A stretch of 64,000 bases of DNA. Origin: Coriobacteriaceae bacterium. Lineage in GTDB: Bacteria > Actinomycetota > Coriobacteriia > Coriobacteriales > Coriobacteriaceae. Both the position numbers and the translations under genes were made by a program. Below the pieces are notes generated by a model, which worked only from the letters and a program-made list of their open reading frames with translations, was not told the DNA's origin and made no database searches. The stretch is from assembly GCA_030525945.1 (NCBI GenBank), contig JAUNDT010000008.1, forward strand, positions 1-64,000. Direction: 5' to 3'. Below, in pieces: positions 1-8,619 of this stretch. Each line of letters starts with the position of its first letter. Within the stretch, counting starts at the first letter, position 1.

Positions 1-43
1 GTAATGCCTTGAAGGCGAAAGGGCCTCCCTTACGGACGGCTCA

Positions 44-466
44 ACTGTAATGGGGTGGTTTGGGTGCCAAGCAGGGAAACCTATCCCGTGCTGGGGCGAT
101 TCGGGCGGCCTGCCGGGAATCCTATCTCACGCTGGGGATGGTTTGAGTGCTCAGCGCGGGAACCTACCCCGCATTGGGGGTGGTTTGGATGGTTGGCTGA
201 GAAACCTCCCCTATATTGGGGGTGGTTTTAGCCCCAGTCGCTCTGAAAGCGCGAAGGACGGGAACTGCGATCTGCGCTTTTGTTGGCGCGGTTTTGTAAA
301 TCGGAGCCCAAGGGCACAAAACCTCCCCCAATGTAGGGGAGGTTTATTTCAAGGGGCGCCAAACCAGCCCCAATGCGGGGGAGGTTTGTTTTTGAATGCG
401 ATAAACCGCCCCCAATGCATGGGAAGTTCACTTTAGGATCCGCAAACGCCCCAAATACAAGTTTTG
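44..466. repeat. Array of nine 27-bp palindromic repeats, 42-bp period, two convergent halves
   Basis: No convincing gene lies in positions 1-617. The stretch holds nine copies of an imperfect palindrome of the form AAACCTCCCC-6 nt-GGGGGTGGTTT. In the first five units the TGGTTT-type ends fall at 56, 97, 139, 181 and 223, so the period is 41-42 bp. The last four units are inverted, with AAAC starts at 319, 361, 403 and 444, again 41-42 bp apart. The two halves face each other across an unrelated segment at about 234-318. Units are diverged in sequence but the spacing is strict. The same architecture recurs at 6750-6990. It is not a CRISPR, because the units differ and the spacers are only about 15 nt. 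Function is unknown. Confidence 0.8.
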
Positions 467-617
467 GATGCGTCAAACCGTCCTTAAGCCGTCCTTCAAT
501 ACAAGGGTTTTGCTTGGCGGGAAGGGTTTTGTTTGGTGGGTACGGTGAGCTGTCCTTTTTGCACGGAGGGCGCTCCGTGCTCCCGGCTTCTCGGAGGCGC
601 GATGCGCGCCGTGAAAG

Positions 618-1799
618 CTAGCGACCAAATAGCTCGTTATGTAGCAATGTCCTGCGCCTAAGGAAAGAGGGGGTCCGATCGGGAATCCTAAACCCAAGCC
701 TATCGGCGTAGGTCCCAATGAGCGTGTCGTAGATTTCCAGGTTTGCGAGCTGCTCGTAGGTGAATTCAACGAGGTTGTAGCCAAGGTAGTCTAGCGCCGC
801 GCTGCGACCCGTTTCCTTTTTAAATCCCATGCGATCGGTGTGGTATGCCTCTCCCAGCAGCTCAACCAGCCCCATGGTATCCGGCCACACCATATCACCG
901 ATGCAATAATGCTGGTGCGAAACGGCCTGCGCGTTACGGTCAAGTGCAATACGCCTGTTGAGGAAGGGCTTGCGCCATCCCTCTCCGCCCTGCCAGACGC
1001 TGGAGGTGAGCATGATGCAGGCTTTCGTTTCCAAAGGAGATGCCGACCCGTTTTGAACAAGACCAAGCGCTTCGAGAACCCGTTTTGAGTTCCGCGCGCC
1101 GCGGATGGTGGAAGCAAAAGCTTCAAGATCGTCGCGCGTAGTGAGCGGCGGGCGCTTCCACAGGTCCGTTGGTTGGCCCTGGGCGGCTTTGCTTAGAGTC
1201 CATGGAAGTGGATTTCCGAATGTGTCGACATGCGCAACGCGAGAGCCATCGAAGTCGTAGTACGCACTGAGGGCAGCCGAGCTATTTGCAGCGGGCTGCA
1301 CGGAAGGGTGAGACGATTCAAGCAGCTTGTTCAGGGCGAGTTGGCATGCAGGTGTTTTGGGAGCGCGTGCATACAAACCGCATGCTTCGAACAGGTCCTG
1401 TGCCAAGGCGATGGACTGTACGTGGGCGCGCGGTCTCATGAGCGCAAGCTCTGGGGATGCGACGTAGAGGCCGCCTCCAAGATCAAAAACATGGGAGGGG
1501 TTGAGGCCTTGAGGGATGCGGTGCGTGACAAATTGCTTGCAGGAATTGGCGCGCCGTAGATTCTCGGAAACCATGATATGGATGGGAAGCGACAGCCCCT
1601 TAAGGTCGTGCAATAGCCGGGGGAGAATGAGGCGCTCGGGGGTCCATGCGTTTGCGCGGAGCGAGTGGCCTTCGGTGTAAAGGCGGATGCCCGGGATCTT
1701 TGAGGCGCGGGCGGCCTCGAGCGGTATTTCGACATCACGCAGGGCCGGCGGCGTGCGCCAATACTCCCAAGCCGATATGTCGCAAATGATGATATCCAT
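618..1799 (-). CDS. Hypothetical protein with a DUF559/Vsr-like C-terminal region
   Basis: A 393-residue protein that I cannot assign firmly. The C-terminal part (about residues 315-360) has the layout GEAYHTD, then FKKETGRSAALDYLGYNL, then VEFTYEQL. This resembles the acidic-residue / R-x-x-x-L-x-x-x-G-Y pattern of DUF559 and very-short-patch-repair (PD-(D/E)XK) folds. The N-terminal 200 residues have no motif I recognise. No signal peptide or membrane segment is visible. The ATG at 1799 follows a gap with degenerate repeats. The gene is alone on the minus strand, and its 3' end abuts the 42-bp-period palindrome array at 44-466. A nuclease or antitoxin-like role is inference only. Confidence 0.6.
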   Translation of the reverse strand: MDIIICDISAWEYWRTPPALRDVEIPLEAARASKIPGIRLYTEGHSLRANAWTPERLILPRLLHDLKGLSLPIHIMVSENLRRANSCKQFVTHRIPQGLNPSHVFDLGGGLYVASPELALMRPRAHVQSIALAQDLFEACGLYARAPKTPACQLALNKLLESSHPSVQPAANSSAALSAYYDFDGSRVAHVDTFGNPLPWTLSKAAQGQPTDLWKRPPLTTRDDLEAFASTIRGARNSKRVLEALGLVQNGSASPLETKACIMLTSSVWQGGEGWRKPFLNRRIALDRNAQAVSHQHYCIGDMVWPDTMGLVELLGEAYHTDRMGFKKETGRSAALDYLGYNLVEFTYEQLANLEIYDTLIGTYADRLGFRIPDRTPSFLRRRTLLHNELFGR

Positions 1800-1964
1800 G
1801 GATTAACGGTAGCACAAAACGTCTCGAGCAATAACGTCAAAATAGGCTATCTACCTGCGAATTTAATGGTAAGAAGAGGGGCAGATTTGGGTCAGATGTA
1901 GGGCAGAACGGCCCATGTTTACCATTGGATGCAAGACAGCTCGGCTCGTGTTTGCCGTCAGATT

Positions 1965-2190
1965 TGACGTGGGTCGACTGAGGGAGCCGATGTGGGTAGC
2001 TGAATGAGGGTCGATGTGGGTAGCTGAATGAGGCTGCCGAGTACGGGGACGAGTGCAGGGTCGAATGAGGAAGTCGCCGCGTGTGAGGGCCAAGTGCGAA
2101 GCCGAGCGCTCGGTAGCAGCGGTTTGGGGCGACAGGTGCCGGGCGTGTGCGGGGGATCGAGTGCAGGGCCGAGTGCACGGACCCGGATGC
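1965..2190. repeat. Degenerate G-rich tandem repeat
   Basis: The gap 1800-2276 contains no credible gene. Two near-identical 24-bp units (gtcgatgtgggtagctgaat plus gagg) lie at about 1985-2035. They are followed by more degraded related G-rich units with recurring gagtgcagggc-type words up to about 2190. This is one of several locus-specific minisatellite-like tracts in the window. No function is evident. Confidence 0.5.
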
Positions 2191-2215
2191 AAAGTCCCTA
2201 ATCAAAAGTTTAACT

Positions 2216-2246
2216 GCAAGAAAAAGGGGCGCACGGGGCGCCCCTT
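2216..2246 (-). terminator. Intrinsic terminator of the 5-FCL gene
   Basis: AAGGGGCGC and GCGCCCCTT (2224-2232 and 2238-2246) form a 9-bp stem with a 5-nt loop. Read on the minus strand the stem is followed by a run of T (the A-run at 2216-2225 on the plus strand). It lies about 30 nt beyond the stop of the minus-strand gene at 2277-3050. Confidence 0.75.
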
Positions 2247-2276
2247 GCCATGCTCGCCTTGTGCTGGCGTGCGGTC

Positions 2277-3050
2277 CTACGCGGTAATGAAGCGCGGGAT
2301 CGTCCGGTCGTGCTTGTCGATCGGCACGGCTTCAACCTCCTGTTCGGCAAAAGCGACGCCGAGTAGCATGCAATCCTCGCGCAGCTGAGGCAGATAGCGG
2401 TCATACGTGCCGCGCCCGTAGCCCAGTCGGTTGCCCTGGGCGTCGAATGCCACCGCCAGGGCGATAACCAGGTCAATCTCGGAGGGCGGAATGACGGGGA
2501 AGCGCGTGTCGTCCTTGGGCGGCACGCTGCCCTTAACACGCGAGGGGATGAACCTGCGTGTGGCGCCCGCGCGGGTGCTCATGTACGTCTGGTGCTCCTC
2601 AGTAACGGCGGGGCCCCACGGCTTGCGCGGGTCGACGATGAACGGCACGTTGCCGCCCAGGTAGTTGTTGCACGAGACGGAGCGCATGGACATGGTTCCG
2701 GCGCTGGCATCGTTGGGCACGAGGCAGGGGAACACGATGCGGTAGCCGTATGCGTACGCTCCGCGGATAAAGCGGTCGAGGTCGACCTCGTAACGCAGGG
2801 CCGCGTACACCGCGAGCGTCGCGGGCTGCCCGCCCTTGCCCTTGATACCGCTGGCCTTGAGCAGCTCAAGCAACTGGTTGCAAATGTCGCGCGACTTGGC
2901 GGAGCGGGCGCTCGGGCGAATCTCCTGGCGGCGCTCAATGAGGTCGCGGCGCAACTCGGCCTTCTTGTCGAGCAGCTCCTGGGCCTGCGTGCTCGGCTGA
3001 AGTTCGTCGTTGGTGTCTGCGGTCTTCTTAGTGCGTTTAACGGCGGCCAT
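2277..3050 (-). CDS. 5-formyltetrahydrofolate cyclo-ligase family protein
   Basis: A 257-residue protein of the 5-FCL family (methenyltetrahydrofolate synthetase), which converts 5-formyl-THF to 5,10-methenyl-THF using ATP in the cytosol. The signature block near residues 205-232 contains DLVIALAVAFDAQG followed by RLGYGRGTYDRYL, the family's substrate/Mg-ATP loop. An N-terminal helix with RRDLIERRQEI matches the usual start of the fold. The first 30 residues are Lys/Thr-rich and extra. The central part has an insertion relative to the roughly 190-residue standard, so the protein is longer than typical. It is a single gene on the minus strand with its own terminator. Confidence 0.88.
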   Translation of the reverse strand: MAAVKRTKKTADTNDELQPSTQAQELLDKKAELRRDLIERRQEIRPSARSAKSRDICNQLLELLKASGIKGKGGQPATLAVYAALRYEVDLDRFIRGAYAYGYRIVFPCLVPNDASAGTMSMRSVSCNNYLGGNVPFIVDPRKPWGPAVTEEHQTYMSTRAGATRRFIPSRVKGSVPPKDDTRFPVIPPSEIDLVIALAVAFDAQGNRLGYGRGTYDRYLPQLREDCMLLGVAFAEQEVEAVPIDKHDRTIPRFITA

Positions 3051-3113
3051 AAAGCGGTCCTCTCAACGATGTGTTGCGCATTATTCTACCCCGTTGCGCG
3101 GACGCGGTGGCGT

Positions 3114-3156
3114 GCGCCCGCGCCGCACCGGCTGAGCGTCGGCGCGGGCGCTTTTT
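3114..3156 (+). terminator. GC-rich hairpin with T-run, oriented on the plus strand
   Basis: An 11-bp perfect stem GCGCCCGCGCC / GGCGCGGGCGC (3114-3124 and 3141-3151) is followed by TTTTT. It looks like an intrinsic terminator reading on the plus strand, yet both flanking genes are on the minus strand. It may block antisense transcription or be one of the many intergenic hairpins here. The rest of the gap 3051-3313 is G/C-rich with short gcgttgcggg repeats and no gene. Confidence 0.4.
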
Positions 3157-3313
3157 GCGGGGGTCCGGGCGTTGCGGGCGGCGTTGCGGGCGGAGTTGCC
3201 GGTGCGGTGAGCGGCGCCCCCCAGGCGAGACACACGGAGCCTTCTTCCGGAGAAACGCGCCACACCGCCGCTGCGGGCATTCGAGCCCGCGCGCCTCTCG
3301 TCGGCGTGCGCCC

Positions 3314-6300
3314 CTACGCCTCGTCCTGTCCGAGCAGATCCACGACATTCCAACCGGCAGCGCTCGCTTCGATGGCATCCCGACCGGCAAACACGCAGGC
3401 AGGAGCCTCGTTTGCCACACGCGTTACCTCGGCGGCCAGAGCGCGCAGCTGCTCCGGCGTCGCCGCGAGAATCTCCTGGCGCCTGAGCTCGCGTTCGCCT
3501 GCCGCGATTTTGCAGAAGTACTCGGCATTGCGGCGCTTGGTGAGCGCATACGGCTTAAGCGGGGCATCCATGCCGGAAACGCAGCTCACGATGAAGCCCT
3601 CGAAGGCATCCGCATCGGGCTCAAAGCGCTCGAGCCACGTCCCAGCCGCCTTGATGCGCTCCAGCGAGGCGTCGATCTCGGGGTCGCGGTACGTGTAGAA
3701 GCTCGCGTTGCGCTTGCCGCCCGCGCGGAAGCCGCAGCCGTACGCGCCGCCCTTCACGCGAATCTCGTTCCACAGGTAGTCGTAGGACAAAGCATTGGCG
3801 GCAACGCTCCATATGCCGTTCGTCTCGATGTCGAGCGTGCGCGGGTCGGTGGCGAGCGCCAGGTAGCTCACGTCACTCGGGATCACAAAGGCCTCGTGCT
3901 TGTCCTCGGGCCACGGAACGTAAAGCTCCTTGGTGGGCGCCGTGCGGGGGCTCAGCCCCAGGTCGCCCGCGGCGGTCCAATAACGCTGGAAGTCCTCATC
4001 CGAGCCGGTGAAGCTCGCGATGGCCCCGGTCGAGGTGAAGATGCGGTCGCGCAGGTCGCGTAGGGTGCGGCAGAGCTCGTCCTTGCGCTCGTCGAAGTTG
4101 TCGAGCAAATCGCGCAGGAACAGGTAGAAGTCCACGCCCGAGAGCTGCTGCACCAGCACAGCGGCGGGCGAGACGTAGGACAGGGCGCGCGCCAGGGCAG
4201 CGCTGTGCCCGTTCATGAGGAAGCTCTGCTCCAGGCCGATGCGCATCTGCGTGAGCACGTCGCGCATACGGTCCGTGTCCTCAAAGACGGTTTCGGACCA
4301 CACCTCGCGCGGGATGCGGGCGAGCGCGTCCATCTTCTCGGAAAGGGCGCCGGCCGACACGAGCAGGCGCGGGCGCGCGAGCTTCCAATTGGGCTGCGTG
4401 GCGACCTCCGTGGTAAAGGAAAGGAAGCCCAGGTTGGAGGCGATGTAGCTGTCGAGTTCGCCGGCACTCATGCGCTCGGTGGCGAGCTGCTGCATGAGGC
4501 GGGTGAGCACGGTCACGTACGGCAGCTCGGCAAACGCGAGATGGCTGAGGTCGAAGTACGTGAGCGCGTAGGCGAGCTGATGCGTGGGCAGGTTGTGGCG
4601 CAGGCAGGGGATGGGCGTCTGCTTGTTGAGGGTGAGCTGCGGCTCATGGCGCGCGGGACCGATGTCGCTCACGTGCAGGCGAGGCAGCGTGGCCTTGGCC
4701 TCGGGGGAATCCTCGGCTTCCTGACGCTCGCGAAGGGCCGCGACGTTGTCCAGGATGTTTTGGAGATCGGACGGCGTGAGCGTGGCTTTTTTGGCGGCGA
4801 GCTCGGCCTCCTCCGCGCTCGCGCCTTCGGCGGTCGTTGCCACGGGGACGAGCTCAACGAGGGCACTGTGGTTGCTGTCGAGCACGATTTCGCGCAGAAG
4901 GTCCTCGAAGAAGGTGGTGTTGAGGGCGCGCTTGAGCTCCTCGTATACGGCGCCGTACTCGAGCGCGCGCGTTGCCGCCGCGTCCGTGTCCTCGTAGAGC
5001 CAGGTGCCGAGCGCGTCGCAGGCGATGGCGACGCCGTCGGCGATGCCAAAGTCGCGCTGACGCAGGTCAAACTCCTCGCTGGCAAGGACCGCAGCCAGGC
5101 GATCGCGCGGAATACCCTCCTCCGCAAGGCGGCGGCATTCGTCCTCGACAACGCGGCGGAACTCGCGTGCGGATTCAGGTTGGGCGTTCTGCAAAATGAT
5201 GAGCGTGTGGGGCTGCAGCTGGTCGCCGGATGTATAGCTCACCACATTGCCGCCTAGGCCGGCGGCAAGAACCGCCTTTTTGACCGGGGCTTCGTTTGAC
5301 CCGAGCAGGGCGTCGAACATGATGTCCGCGGCGATCAGGCGCTTGCGGTCGGAGGCCTCGCCGAGCACGTATGCCATGCCTACCAGGGCGTTGTCGGGGG
5401 TGGTGGGCATCTCGACGCGCTCATAGTCGCAGACGACGGGCTGCTGGCGCACGAGCGGGTTGGGCGTGCCCGCGGTGCTCGCGGGGGCGTTGCAAGCCGC
5501 CGCCGTGCTGTCTTGGTCGTCCGCCAAGGGCGCCGCCGCCGTGCGCGCCCCCGCCGCGGCCAGCGCGCGGGCTCGGGCCGCTTCGTCGCGCAGTCGGGGC
5601 TCGTCTCCCAGATAGCGCTCATCCAAAAACGCCAGTTCACGCTCAATATGCATATCGCCGTACAGGACGATGTAGCTGTTTGCCAAGTTGTAATGGCGCG
5701 CGTGCGTGTCGAGGAACTCCGCGTAGGTAAGCTGCGGGATGGCGCGCGGGTCGCCGCCCGACTCGCAGGCGTAGGCGGTTTTCGGGAACAGCGCGCGGTT
5801 CACGGCGTCGTCGAGGACGCTCATGGGGTCGGAGAGCGCGCCTTTCATCTCGTTGAAAACCACGCCGTTGTAGCGCAAGGTGCCGTCGGAGGGCGAGCCG
5901 TCCTCGGGCATGTCGAGCTCGTAGTGCCAGCCTTCCTGCTCAAAGATGGAGGGCTTGGTGTAAATGGCGGGATTGAGCACGGCGTCCATGTATACGTCCA
6001 TGAGGTTGAGCAGGTCCTGCTCGTTGGTGCTCGCCACGGGATACACCGTTTTGTCCGGGTACGTCATGGCGTTGAGGAACGTCTGCATGGAGCTCTTGAT
6101 CAGGTCGACGAAGGGCTCCTTGACGGGGAACTTGGCGGATCCGCAGAGCACCGAGTGCTCCAGGATATGGAACACGCCGGTGTCGTTGGTGGGCGGCGTT
6201 TTGAACGCGATGGAAAAGGCCTTGTTCTCATCCTCGCAGGCAAGGTAGAGCACACGCGCACCCGAGGCGGCGTGGTGCATCACGTAGGCGTCGCCGTCGA

Positions 6301-6538
6301 ATTCGGGGAGCTCCTTGCGGGAGGTCACGGTGAAGCCCGAGAGCGTGCTGCCAGGTTTGAGCAGCTCGGAAGCGTGATCGCGTGCTGCCGGAGTGCGCGA
6401 GGGGCTGGGGCGGGTGGCGCTCGATGCCGTATCGGCTCCGCTGTGGGCGCTTGTCGACGCGCCCTTTGGGACGGCGTTGTTCGCGCCGCTGGCGTTTGCG
6501 CCGGGCGCGCTGGATGCGGTTGCATTCGGGATGCTCAT
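3314..6538 (-). CDS. M16C-family zinc metallopeptidase (presequence-protease-like)
   Basis: A 1074-residue insulinase-type peptidase. The inverted zinc motif HxxEH is present as HILEH (H124, E127, H128), inside the block VFHILEHSVLCGSAKFPVKE that is typical of the PreP/Cym1 (M16C) subfamily. The downstream FNEMKGA segment carries the third zinc ligand region. The remainder forms the second, catalytically inactive half of the clam shell. Family members degrade short unstructured peptides. The first 55 residues are Ala/Ser/Thr-rich, and a second low-complexity insert lies near residues 325-365. Both are probably disordered and make it longer than the roughly 970-residue norm. No clear signal peptide is present. 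Single gene. Confidence 0.9.
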   Translation of the reverse strand: MSIPNATASSAPGANASGANNAVPKGASTSAHSGADTASSATRPSPSRTPAARDHASELLKPGSTLSGFTVTSRKELPEFDGDAYVMHHAASGARVLYLACEDENKAFSIAFKTPPTNDTGVFHILEHSVLCGSAKFPVKEPFVDLIKSSMQTFLNAMTYPDKTVYPVASTNEQDLLNLMDVYMDAVLNPAIYTKPSIFEQEGWHYELDMPEDGSPSDGTLRYNGVVFNEMKGALSDPMSVLDDAVNRALFPKTAYACESGGDPRAIPQLTYAEFLDTHARHYNLANSYIVLYGDMHIERELAFLDERYLGDEPRLRDEAARARALAAAGARTAAAPLADDQDSTAAACNAPASTAGTPNPLVRQQPVVCDYERVEMPTTPDNALVGMAYVLGEASDRKRLIAADIMFDALLGSNEAPVKKAVLAAGLGGNVVSYTSGDQLQPHTLIILQNAQPESAREFRRVVEDECRRLAEEGIPRDRLAAVLASEEFDLRQRDFGIADGVAIACDALGTWLYEDTDAAATRALEYGAVYEELKRALNTTFFEDLLREIVLDSNHSALVELVPVATTAEGASAEEAELAAKKATLTPSDLQNILDNVAALRERQEAEDSPEAKATLPRLHVSDIGPARHEPQLTLNKQTPIPCLRHNLPTHQLAYALTYFDLSHLAFAELPYVTVLTRLMQQLATERMSAGELDSYIASNLGFLSFTTEVATQPNWKLARPRLLVSAGALSEKMDALARIPREVWSETVFEDTDRMRDVLTQMRIGLEQSFLMNGHSAALARALSYVSPAAVLVQQLSGVDFYLFLRDLLDNFDERKDELCRTLRDLRDRIFTSTGAIASFTGSDEDFQRYWTAAGDLGLSPRTAPTKELYVPWPEDKHEAFVIPSDVSYLALATDPRTLDIETNGIWSVAANALSYDYLWNEIRVKGGAYGCGFRAGGKRNASFYTYRDPEIDASLERIKAAGTWLERFEPDADAFEGFIVSCVSGMDAPLKPYALTKRRNAEYFCKIAAGERELRRQEILAATPEQLRALAAEVTRVANEAPACVFAGRDAIEASAAGWNVVDLLGQDEA

Positions 6539-6749
6539 ATAACCTCATTTCTTGTTCTGTTCATTGATGCCCAGTATACCCATGTGGATACGTGAGCCGA
6601 CCCGCGCCTGTTTGCGCCCGGCGCCGGTGGGTGCGCTGTTCCGTTGGCAAGGCACGCGGTTTCGCTGGTGTTTTTGAGCTCTGCTGGTTGGCGTTCACCC
6701 GTGCGAGCGCTTTTGCTCGGCGATTTGGCGGCGGCTTGGTCTCGCGGCA

Positions 6750-6990
6750 GCGAAGCTATGCTGCATTGGGGGTGGTTTGGGGTGCCCGAGAAAAAACCTC
6801 GTCTACATTGGGGGTGGTTTTGGCGGATATGCTCGCCAGCGCCGAAAAGCGCGGAACAAAACCGCAGGTAGATGAATGGGCGATTTTGCGACGGAAGGGA
6901 TTTCCTCGGTTAGAGCGCTCAAACCTCCCCCAATGTAGGGGTAGTTTTATTTTGTATGCCCCAAACCAGCCCCAATGCGGGGTAGTTTTG
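6750..6990. repeat. Second palindrome array: two plus two convergent units, 42-bp period
   Basis: Same repeat family as 44-466. Two units in one orientation have ATTGGGGG at 6765 and 6807 (exactly 42 bp apart). Two inverted units have AAACC at 6921 and 6963 (again 42 bp). The halves face each other across about 95 bp of unrelated sequence. The array fills most of the gap between the divergent M16 and EamA genes, and its last unit abuts the first possible starts of the permease. Confidence 0.8.
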
Positions 6991-6992
6991 CT

Positions 6993-8051
6993 ATGTTGGG
7001 GTTTGTACGGGCATTGCGCGACAGTATGCGAGGCAGCGTGGAACAGCGGAACGAGATGCAGCAAGACGAACGTGAGCAAATGGGGCTCGCCTCGTCGATC
7101 AAGCCGGGCGCGGACGCGGGGGCGGATGCCCGGGCGGCGCGCCGGAGCATGCGCGAGCGCCTGAACGACGGAGCGTCGCGTAAGCTCATGCTGGGCGTGC
7201 TCGCCACGCTGTTCGGCGGCATATTCTGGGGCTTTTCGGGTACGTCGGCGAGCTATCTGTTTGACGTGTATCACGTTGACACCGTTTGGCTGCTGAGCAT
7301 TCGCCAGCTTATCGCCGGGGCGATGTTCATGGCGGTCATTTTGCTGTTCGATCGCGCGCGGTTCGTCCAGCTCCTGAAGACGCCGCACGATTTGGCGGTT
7401 ATGGCTTTCTTTACGTTTTCGGGCGTGTTTGCCAACTCGCTTACGTACCTGCTGGCCGTGCGCTACACAAACGCCGGGACGGCGACGGTCATGCAGTGCC
7501 TCCAGCTCGTGATCATCATGGTGTACACGTGCATGCGCATGCGCCGTGCCCCGCGTCGCCGCGAGCTTGCGGGAGTTGTCCTGGCATTCGCGGGCGCGTA
7601 TCTCATTGCAACGGGAGGCGACCCTTCTGCGCTGGTTATCCCGCCTGAGGGGCTGGTCATGGGCCTCGTGTCTGCGGTTGCCGCCGCGTGCATGTCCATT
7701 GTTCCCACCAAGATCCTGCCGGTGTACGGGTCGTCTATTGTGACGGGTTCGGCGATGTTTGCCTCGGGGCTGGTCCTTTCGGTGTTCGTGAGGCCGTGGA
7801 GCAGCATGCCCTCGATGGCCGCGGACGGCTGGATCGCGCTTGCCATTCTTATCGTGGTGGGGTCGTTTTTGGCATACAACCTGTATATGCAGGGCGTTAA
7901 GGATATCGGTAGCGTGCGCGCGAGCCTCATTGGCACGGTGGAGCCGGTCTCCGCAACCATCACCAGTGCGCTGGTTCTGGGCACCGTTTTTGCCCCAACC
8001 GACATCATCGGCTTTGCCTGCATCATTGTGATGGTGTTCCTCACGGTATAG
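6993..8051 (+). CDS. EamA/DMT-superfamily transporter
   Basis: A drug/metabolite-superfamily permease with about ten hydrophobic segments in two EamA repeats. The first begins at LMLGVLATLFGGIFWGFSGT, and the second half starts near GLVMGLVSAVAAACMS. About 60 hydrophilic residues precede the first membrane segment and are not typical. In-frame ATGs at 6975, 6993, 7026, 7056, 7080 and 7149 all lack a strong ribosome site, so the start is uncertain, and 7149 would give the family-like length. The substrate is unknown. The gene is monocistronic and its upstream region is the palindrome array. Confidence 0.82.
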   Translation: MLGFVRALRDSMRGSVEQRNEMQQDEREQMGLASSIKPGADAGADARAARRSMRERLNDGASRKLMLGVLATLFGGIFWGFSGTSASYLFDVYHVDTVWLLSIRQLIAGAMFMAVILLFDRARFVQLLKTPHDLAVMAFFTFSGVFANSLTYLLAVRYTNAGTATVMQCLQLVIIMVYTCMRMRRAPRRRELAGVVLAFAGAYLIATGGDPSALVIPPEGLVMGLVSAVAAACMSIVPTKILPVYGSSIVTGSAMFASGLVLSVFVRPWSSMPSMAADGWIALAILIVVGSFLAYNLYMQGVKDIGSVRASLIGTVEPVSATITSALVLGTVFAPTDIIGFACIIVMVFLTV

Positions 8052-8069
8052 GCGCTGCGACGGGCATCG

Positions 8070-8226
8070 GGCCTTGCGAATGCGCAAATGTGGGGATGAA
8101 TTCCGAATGTTTGGGTAGAGGCACAAGAGTCGCTGACAAACCAGCAGGTAAAGGCCTTGAGACGTTTTGGTCTACTTGCGAACCCGGAGATTTGTCCCCA
8201 CATTTGCGAACAAGAAGGCCCTGGGG
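8070..8226. repeat. Long imperfect inverted repeat 3' of the EamA gene
   Basis: Left arm 8073-8106 and right arm 8183-8224 share GGGCCTT, then CGCAAATGTGGGGA, then a TCCG-type end in inverted orientation. This gives a hairpin of about 150 nt starting some 20 nt after the EamA stop codon. No ORF of note lies inside. Confidence 0.65.
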
Positions 8227-8282
8227 TTAAGGGGCGGCGGTTCGTGGAAAGCGGGCTGTCTTATAGAAAGCGCACGTTTTGC

Positions 8283-8540
8283 CAGGTCGCGCCGTTTCCA
8301 ATGAACCCGGGCACGCTGTGCCTAATGAGGTGGGGCGCGCTGTAGCTAATGGGGCGGGGTGCGCCGTGCCTGGTGGGGCGGGGTGCGCCGTGCTTAATGG
8401 AGCAGGTCGCGCTGCGTCTGATGGAGCAGGGCACGCCGCAGCTAATGGAGCAGGGCGCTCCGTGGAGCATGCTGTACCCAATGAAGCTGGGTGTGCTTGC
8501 GTAAGGAAGCTGGGCGCGCTGTGCCCAATGGGGCGCACGC
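8283..8540. repeat. 24-bp degenerate minisatellite
   Basis: About ten head-to-tail copies of a 24-bp unit, for example ggggtgcgccgtgcctggtg plus gggc. One copy is longer, and divergence increases towards the right end. Because 24 is a multiple of three, several frames stay open across it, but no start signal or recognisable protein supports coding. Confidence 0.7.
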
Positions 8541-8562
8541 TCTCCACCAAAGACACGTGAAC

Positions 8563-8595
8563 AAAAAAGCGCAGCTCGCGAATGAGCTGCGCTTT
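8563..8595 (-). terminator. Intrinsic terminator of the M32 carboxypeptidase gene
   Basis: AAAGCGCAGCTC / GAGCTGCGCTTT (8566-8577 and 8584-8595) form a 12-bp stem with a 6-nt loop. On the minus strand it is followed by TTTTTT (A-run at 8563-8568). It lies just beyond the stop of the gene at 8620. Confidence 0.85.
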
Positions 8596-8619
8596 CGCAA
8601 TCCCGCCTAACCGCCTGAG

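Noticed and set aside
44-466. CRISPR array
   Set aside because: Repeats are diverged and palindromic, spacers are about 15 nt, orientation flips in the middle, and no cas genes are nearby.
8227-8556. 109-codon minus-strand ORF made of Ala/Pro/Thr repeats
   Set aside because: Its periodicity comes from the 24-bp DNA repeat, and it has no ribosome site.
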